DNA of 34,584 nucleotides from Vibrionales bacterium SWAT-3 (GTDB lineage Bacteria; Pseudomonadota; Gammaproteobacteria; Enterobacterales; Vibrionaceae). Shown piece by piece: positions 31,324 through 34,584 of the stretch. How positions within the stretch are numbered: position 1 is the first letter of the stretch; each line of letters begins with the position of its first letter. A program made the translations under genes and the position numbers. The DNA is taken from positions 1 through 34,584 of the forward strand of contig AAZW01000053.1 of NCBI GenBank assembly GCA_000169995.1. The letters are read 5' to 3'. The notes beneath the pieces are model-generated. The model made no database searches. It saw only the letters and a list, made by a program, of their open reading frames with translations, and was not told the origin of the DNA.

Positions 31324-32910
31324 ATGAGTTCATCAGCTTCAATAAAAAACAACTCGCCAAAGAAACCTATTTTTACCCGTTTTCTCGATGGTGTTGAGTA
31401 TTTGGGGAATCTATTACCCCACCCGATCACTCTTTTCGCAATCTTCTGTGTCGCAATCTTAGTGACTTCTGGTATCGCAGGGTACTTTGAAGTGTCTGTT
31501 ATGGACCCTCGTCCAGAAGGTGCTCCTGGTCGTGCTGCTGACGGCATGATCCACGTTGTAAGTTTACTTAATGCTGAAGGCTTACAACTTATCGTAACTA
31601 ATTTAGTTAAAAACTTTGTTGGCTTTGCGCCATTAGGTACTGTGCTAGTTGCAATGCTAGGTGTAGCGATTGCTGAGCACTCAGGTCTACTATCTGCTGC
31701 GATGCGTGGCATGGTAATGGGCGCATCTAAGCGTATGGTTACTGTAACTGTGGTATTCGCAGGTATCATTTCTAACACGGCTTCTGAGCTAGGTTACGTG
31801 GTACTGATTCCACTTGCAGCAATGCTTTTCCACTCTTTAGGTCGTCACCCACTTGCTGGTCTAGCGGCAGCATTCGCGGGTGTATCTGGTGGCTACTCTG
31901 CAAACCTTCTAATCGGTACAGTTGACCCACTGCTTTCTGGTATCACAGAAACAGCAGCACAAATGATCGACCCGACTTACACAGTTGGTCCTGAATCAAA
32001 CTGGTACTTCATGTTTGTTTCTACTTTCTTCATCGCAATTACGGGTGCATTCGTAACGGAGAAGATTGTTGAACCAAAACTGGGTAAATACAACGACGAA
32101 GAAGCGTCTGAAGATTTATCAAACGATACAATGGGCAAGCTAACAGACGATGAGAAGAAAGGTCTTAAGCTAGCTGGTATCGCAGTTCTAGCAGTATCAG
32201 CTCTTCTTGCTTGGACAATTGTTCCTGAAGACGGTGTTCTGCGTTCTGCAGCTGGTACGGTTTCTGGTTCTCCATTCCTGAAAAGTATTGTAGCGTTCAT
32301 CTTCGTATTCTTCGCAGTTCCTGGTTTCGTTTACGGTAAAGTTACCGGTACAATGAAAACTGACCGCGACGTTATCGATGCAATGTCTAAGTCTATGTCT
32401 TCTATGGGCATGTACATCGTACTTGTATTCTTCGCTGCTCAGTTTGTTGCTTTCTTCAAGTGGACTAACTTCGGTCAAGTATTCGCAGTAGCGGGCGCAA
32501 GCTTCCTACAAGACATCGGCCTAACAGGTCCAATGTTGTTCTTCGCATTCATCCTAATGTGTGGCTTCATTAACCTGATGATCGGTTCAGCTTCTGCTCA
32601 GTGGGCAGTAACAGCACCTATCTTTGTTCCAATGCTGATGCTTGTTGGTTACGCACCAGAAACGATTCAAGCGGCTTACCGTATCGGTGACTCAACAACG
32701 AACATCATTACTCCAATGATGAGCTACTTCGGTCTTATCCTTGCTGTAGCGACTCGTTACATGAAGAACCTAGGTATTGGTACTCTGATTGCGACTATGC
32801 TTCCATACTCGATCGTATTCTTGGTGGGTTGGAGCTTAATGTTCTACGTGTGGGTATTCGTATTTGGTCTGCCAGTTGGCCCAGGTGCAGCAACGTACTA
32901 CACGCCATAG
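31324..32910 (+). CDS. AbgT-family transporter
   Basis: The 528-residue inner-membrane protein has about eleven to thirteen hydrophobic segments of the AbgT family (p-aminobenzoyl-glutamate transport in E. coli; sulfonamide efflux reported for MtrF and YdaH). Family marks are FLDGVEYLGNLLPHPITLFAIFC near the start, NTASELGYVVLIPLAAMLFHSLGRHPLAGLAAAFAGVSGGYSANLL, and LMIGSASAQWAVTAPIFVPMLMLVGYAPE with TNIITPMMSYF near the end. I chose the ATG at 31324: AAGGAGG lies 6 bases upstream. An in-frame start at 31240 would add 28 unlikely residues across the promoter. Direction and substrate cannot be told from sequence. Confidence 0.93.
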   Translation: MSSSASIKNNSPKKPIFTRFLDGVEYLGNLLPHPITLFAIFCVAILVTSGIAGYFEVSVMDPRPEGAPGRAADGMIHVVSLLNAEGLQLIVTNLVKNFVGFAPLGTVLVAMLGVAIAEHSGLLSAAMRGMVMGASKRMVTVTVVFAGIISNTASELGYVVLIPLAAMLFHSLGRHPLAGLAAAFAGVSGGYSANLLIGTVDPLLSGITETAAQMIDPTYTVGPESNWYFMFVSTFFIAITGAFVTEKIVEPKLGKYNDEEASEDLSNDTMGKLTDDEKKGLKLAGIAVLAVSALLAWTIVPEDGVLRSAAGTVSGSPFLKSIVAFIFVFFAVPGFVYGKVTGTMKTDRDVIDAMSKSMSSMGMYIVLVFFAAQFVAFFKWTNFGQVFAVAGASFLQDIGLTGPMLFFAFILMCGFINLMIGSASAQWAVTAPIFVPMLMLVGYAPETIQAAYRIGDSTTNIITPMMSYFGLILAVATRYMKNLGIGTLIATMLPYSIVFLVGWSLMFYVWVFVFGLPVGPGAATYYTP

Positions 32911-32938
32911 AATCTAATCATTGTTTTATGATTACACC

Positions 32939-32970
32939 GAAAGCCTGCACATTGTGCGGGCTTTTTCTTT
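32939..32970. terminator. Bidirectional terminator after the AbgT-type gene
   Basis: AAGCCtGCAC-att-GTGCgGGCTT followed by TTTCTTT; lies between convergent genes. Confidence 0.85.
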
Positions 32971-32985
32971 ATTGGAAGATAGCGG

Positions 32986-33711
32986 TTACAAGCCCGCAAA
33001 ACGGTAGGTTAACCCAACCTCCAGCGACCACCCTACATCCCTTTGGATGAGAGGGCTGTTCGAGTCGTGATGAGTCAATTCCATTTTGCTAATACCGATC
33101 CAACGTGGTGTAAATTCATAGAGCCCAATGAGTCCTGCTTGATAAACAAAGGTAGCGCCTGCATCGAACTGATTTAGCCCTGAAGTAGAAGACTCGCGGC
33201 TAGCAATGCCGTAGAGGTGATTAGAGAGTTTTCTGTCACGATAATCGACTTCGAGGTAGGGGGTAATGGTTAATGGCTTTGCCCATGTTTCTAACGTTCT
33301 GCCTAAGTGGAGCTGAACTTCGTAGCCGTTATGCTCTGAGGTTACGTCATGTAAGTAGGTCAGCCTAGCGCCTACGGTCCCTAGTGTTATCCCGAGCTCG
33401 CCATTGCCATCTCTGTTTTGAATGCCATTGGGCAGGTCAACGAAGGTGTCAGACACTTCAGCGAAACGCCAGTGTCCAGATAGCCCGACAAAAGGTAGCA
33501 GTTGCCAGTTTGCTAAACTGCCATCAATAAAGCCTTTAGGACCAGAATAGAAGAGGTTGGGTGTCGCACCAAGTTGAGGGGCACTCTTGGTAGAAAAAAC
33601 ACTCTCACCGTAGGTGAGGCTACCGCCAACGATGCCGTATTCTTGATTGGCGAAGGAAAGTTGGGTACTTCCTAAAATAATGGACAGTGCTAAAGCGATC
33701 CGACGAACCAT
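32986..33711 (-). CDS. OmpV/MipA-family outer-membrane protein
   Basis: The protein (241 residues from the ATG chosen) has a signal peptide ending TQLSFA (about residue 21) and then a beta-rich sequence with alternating hydrophobic residues, ending in a barrel-like YRFAGL. The layout fits the MipA/OmpV family: YGIVGGSLTYGESVF, NLFYSGPKGFIDGS, LTYLHDVTSEHNGYEVQL, GATFVYQAGLIGLYEFTPRWIGISK. Members are outer-membrane scaffolds or general porin-like proteins; the role here is not known. GGAG lies 8 bases before ATG 33711, better placed than for a TTG at 33717. Confidence 0.82.
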   Translation of the reverse strand: MVRRIALALSIILGSTQLSFANQEYGIVGGSLTYGESVFSTKSAPQLGATPNLFYSGPKGFIDGSLANWQLLPFVGLSGHWRFAEVSDTFVDLPNGIQNRDGNGELGITLGTVGARLTYLHDVTSEHNGYEVQLHLGRTLETWAKPLTITPYLEVDYRDRKLSNHLYGIASRESSTSGLNQFDAGATFVYQAGLIGLYEFTPRWIGISKMELTHHDSNSPLIQRDVGWSLEVGLTYRFAGL

Positions 33712-33787
33712 AATCAATACTCCGTTATTGTAATAAATATCAAGAACGGAGTCGGTCGATTAAAATTTCACAGTGCTTACTGTTATT

Positions 33788-33816
33788 CAAAAGAGGCTCT
33801 TTCGGAGCTCTTTGAG
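33788..33816 (-). terminator. Weak terminator after the YaiI-type gene
   Basis: AAAGAGCTC-cgaaa-GAGCCTCTTT-type hairpin on the minus strand with a short TTTTG tail, about 15 bases after the stop codon. Confidence 0.5.
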
Positions 33817-33829
33817 GTTAAAGGAAGGA

Positions 33830-34273
33830 TTAACGCTTCGCTAGTAGGCGATCAAGGTGGTTAGCGAACTCACGGCGGTCGGTTTGAGAAAGCGTGCTTG
33901 GGCCACCAGTCTGGATGCCACTTGAGCGCATGGTTTCCATAAAGTCACGAATGTTGAGGCGCGCTTTAATGGTCTCTTTAGTGTAAAGCTCTCCACGAGA
34001 ACTCAGCGCTAGTGCACCCTTAGTGATTACTTCGTCAGCCAGAGGAATGTCTGAAGTAATCACGAGATCGCCTTTCTCTGTGCGTTTTACTATTTCATTG
34101 TCGGCGATATCGAATCCGCTTGGCACTTGAATAGAGTGAATGTTGTTACGCTTCGGTACAGGGACAACGTGATTCGCGATGAAGGTGCATTCAACACCGG
34201 TTCGCTCAGCTGCGCGTACGATGGTTTCTCGGATAACCTTAGGACAAGCGTCCGCATCAACCCATATCTTCAT
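33830..34273 (-). CDS. yaiI: YaiI/YqxD-family protein (UPF0178, DUF188)
   Basis: The 147-residue protein matches UPF0178: MKIWVDADACPKVIRETIVRAAERTGVECTFIAN, VVPVPKRNNIHSIQVPSGFDIADNEIV, GDLVITSDIPLADEVITKGALALSSRGELYT and the C-terminal TGGPSTLSQTDRREFANHLDRLL. The aspartate pattern (WVDADACP, TSDIPLADEV) resembles PIN/NYN nucleases, which suggests a metal-dependent nuclease, but no activity is established to my knowledge. It lies about 38 bp after the partial coiled-coil gene on the same strand. Confidence 0.9.
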   Translation of the reverse strand: MKIWVDADACPKVIRETIVRAAERTGVECTFIANHVVPVPKRNNIHSIQVPSGFDIADNEIVKRTEKGDLVITSDIPLADEVITKGALALSSRGELYTKETIKARLNIRDFMETMRSSGIQTGGPSTLSQTDRREFANHLDRLLAKR

Positions 34274-34311
34274 AGTGTTCTATTTCTCTGTTAGCTTATT
34301 TAACTGTCGAT

Positions 34312-34584
34312 CTATTTATTTGTTAACTGAGCTTCTAGCGTGGCGACGCGAGCTGTAAGTTCCAGGATTTGTCTTTCTAGTTGGCTAATACGATCGAGCT
34401 CTGGCTCTTGTTGTGTTGCCACTTCGACTTTAGGAACACGGTTCGCGCTTTTCCAGCTTTTAATGGTCGTGATTAAGGCAGGCATGGGAACTGATGTACT
34501 CATACGAGCTTTTACTAGCGCAACGGTTGGCTCTTTGCCTTGTGCTTGCAGTCCTTCAAGCACGGATTTCAACTCTTCAGAAAC
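34312..34584 (-). CDS. C-terminal part of a coiled-coil, possibly DNA-binding protein, cut by the window edge
   Basis: The frame is open to the end of the window, so the start lies beyond base 34584; about 90 residues are visible. The first part (VSEELKSVLEGLQAQGKEPTVALVKARMSTSVPMPALITTIKSWKSANRVP) resembles the KfrA-type N-terminal helix-turn-helix, with the 'GKEPTVALVKARM' segment as its core. The last 30 residues are a heptad coiled coil (RISQLERQILELTARVATLEAQL). A small DNA-binding protein that dimerises by its tail is a reasonable guess. The TTG at 34572 is unlikely to be the start. Confidence 0.65.
   Translation of the reverse strand, partial: VSEELKSVLEGLQAQGKEPTVALVKARMSTSVPMPALITTIKSWKSANRVPKVEVATQQEPELDRISQLERQILELTARVATLEAQLTNK

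Noticed and set aside
1..34584. Mobile element, prophage, integron, defence island or CRISPR array
   Set aside because: No transposase, integrase, phage, restriction, toxin-antitoxin or Cas protein, no attachment repeats and no regularly spaced repeats were seen; nearly all genes are core metabolic or envelope families.

Overview
The window is a chromosomal segment from a Vibrio, most likely near the Splendidus clade. That placement is inferred from protein families and gene order; no search was run. From memory, the block xni - ppnN - GGDEF - TPR/GGDEF - queF / syd - zinc-ribbon - metQIN / gmhB - treR - treB - treC resembles the VC0900-VC0911 neighbourhood of V. cholerae. I see no phage, integron, IS element, CRISPR array, tRNA or rRNA. 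This is core and lineage-core chromosome, and the interest lies mainly in intergenic regulation.

Layout. (1) 1-3206: the 3' part of rlmM, then an intergenic region with a Fur box and a candidate minus-strand small RNA, then a TonB-dependent outer-membrane receptor. (2) 3317-10701, all minus: xni, ppnN, a soluble SGEEF diguanylate-cyclase-type protein, a membrane TPR protein with a degenerate GGDEF domain, and queF. (3) 10845-12171, plus: syd and a zinc-ribbon protein. (4) 12283-14881, minus: the metNIQ methionine importer, with tandem MetJ boxes beside a good promoter. (5) 15089-16052, plus: gmhB and a MliC-type lipoprotein. (6) 16142-20542, plus: the trehalose system treR-treB-treC, with two TreR operators and a CRP site at treB. 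(7) 20688-23946, minus: a lipoprotein, a ToxR/CadC-like membrane regulator and a YitT-family protein. (8) glyA with a PurR box, followed by two diverged tandem copies of a terminator-bearing intergenic element. (9) 25906-30425, minus: a small lipoprotein, a DUF4250 protein, yaeP, a DUF533/YebE protein, proS and trmO. (10) 30549-30935: the paralogous ribosomal proteins L31B and L36B behind adjacent Fur-like and Zur-like operators. (11) An AbgT-family transporter, then on the minus strand an OmpV/MipA-type protein, a YaiI/UPF0178 protein, and the end of a coiled-coil protein cut by the window edge.

How the genes work together. Metal control recurs: a Fur box at the TonB receptor, and Fur-like and Zur-like boxes at rpmE2-rpmJ2. 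Methionine uptake should be repressed by MetJ with S-adenosylmethionine. Trehalose is imported and phosphorylated by TreB with the general PTS, cleaved by TreC, and controlled by TreR and CRP. Serine/glycine and one-carbon metabolism is represented by glyA under PurR. The two adjacent GGDEF-type proteins suggest a c-di-GMP-related signalling pair, one soluble and one membrane-anchored. No clearly new multi-gene system is evident. The best leads for undescribed biology are the small-RNA candidate at 925-1031, the duplicated element at 25565-25826, the treB-treC spacer, and the ToxR-like regulator/lipoprotein pair.
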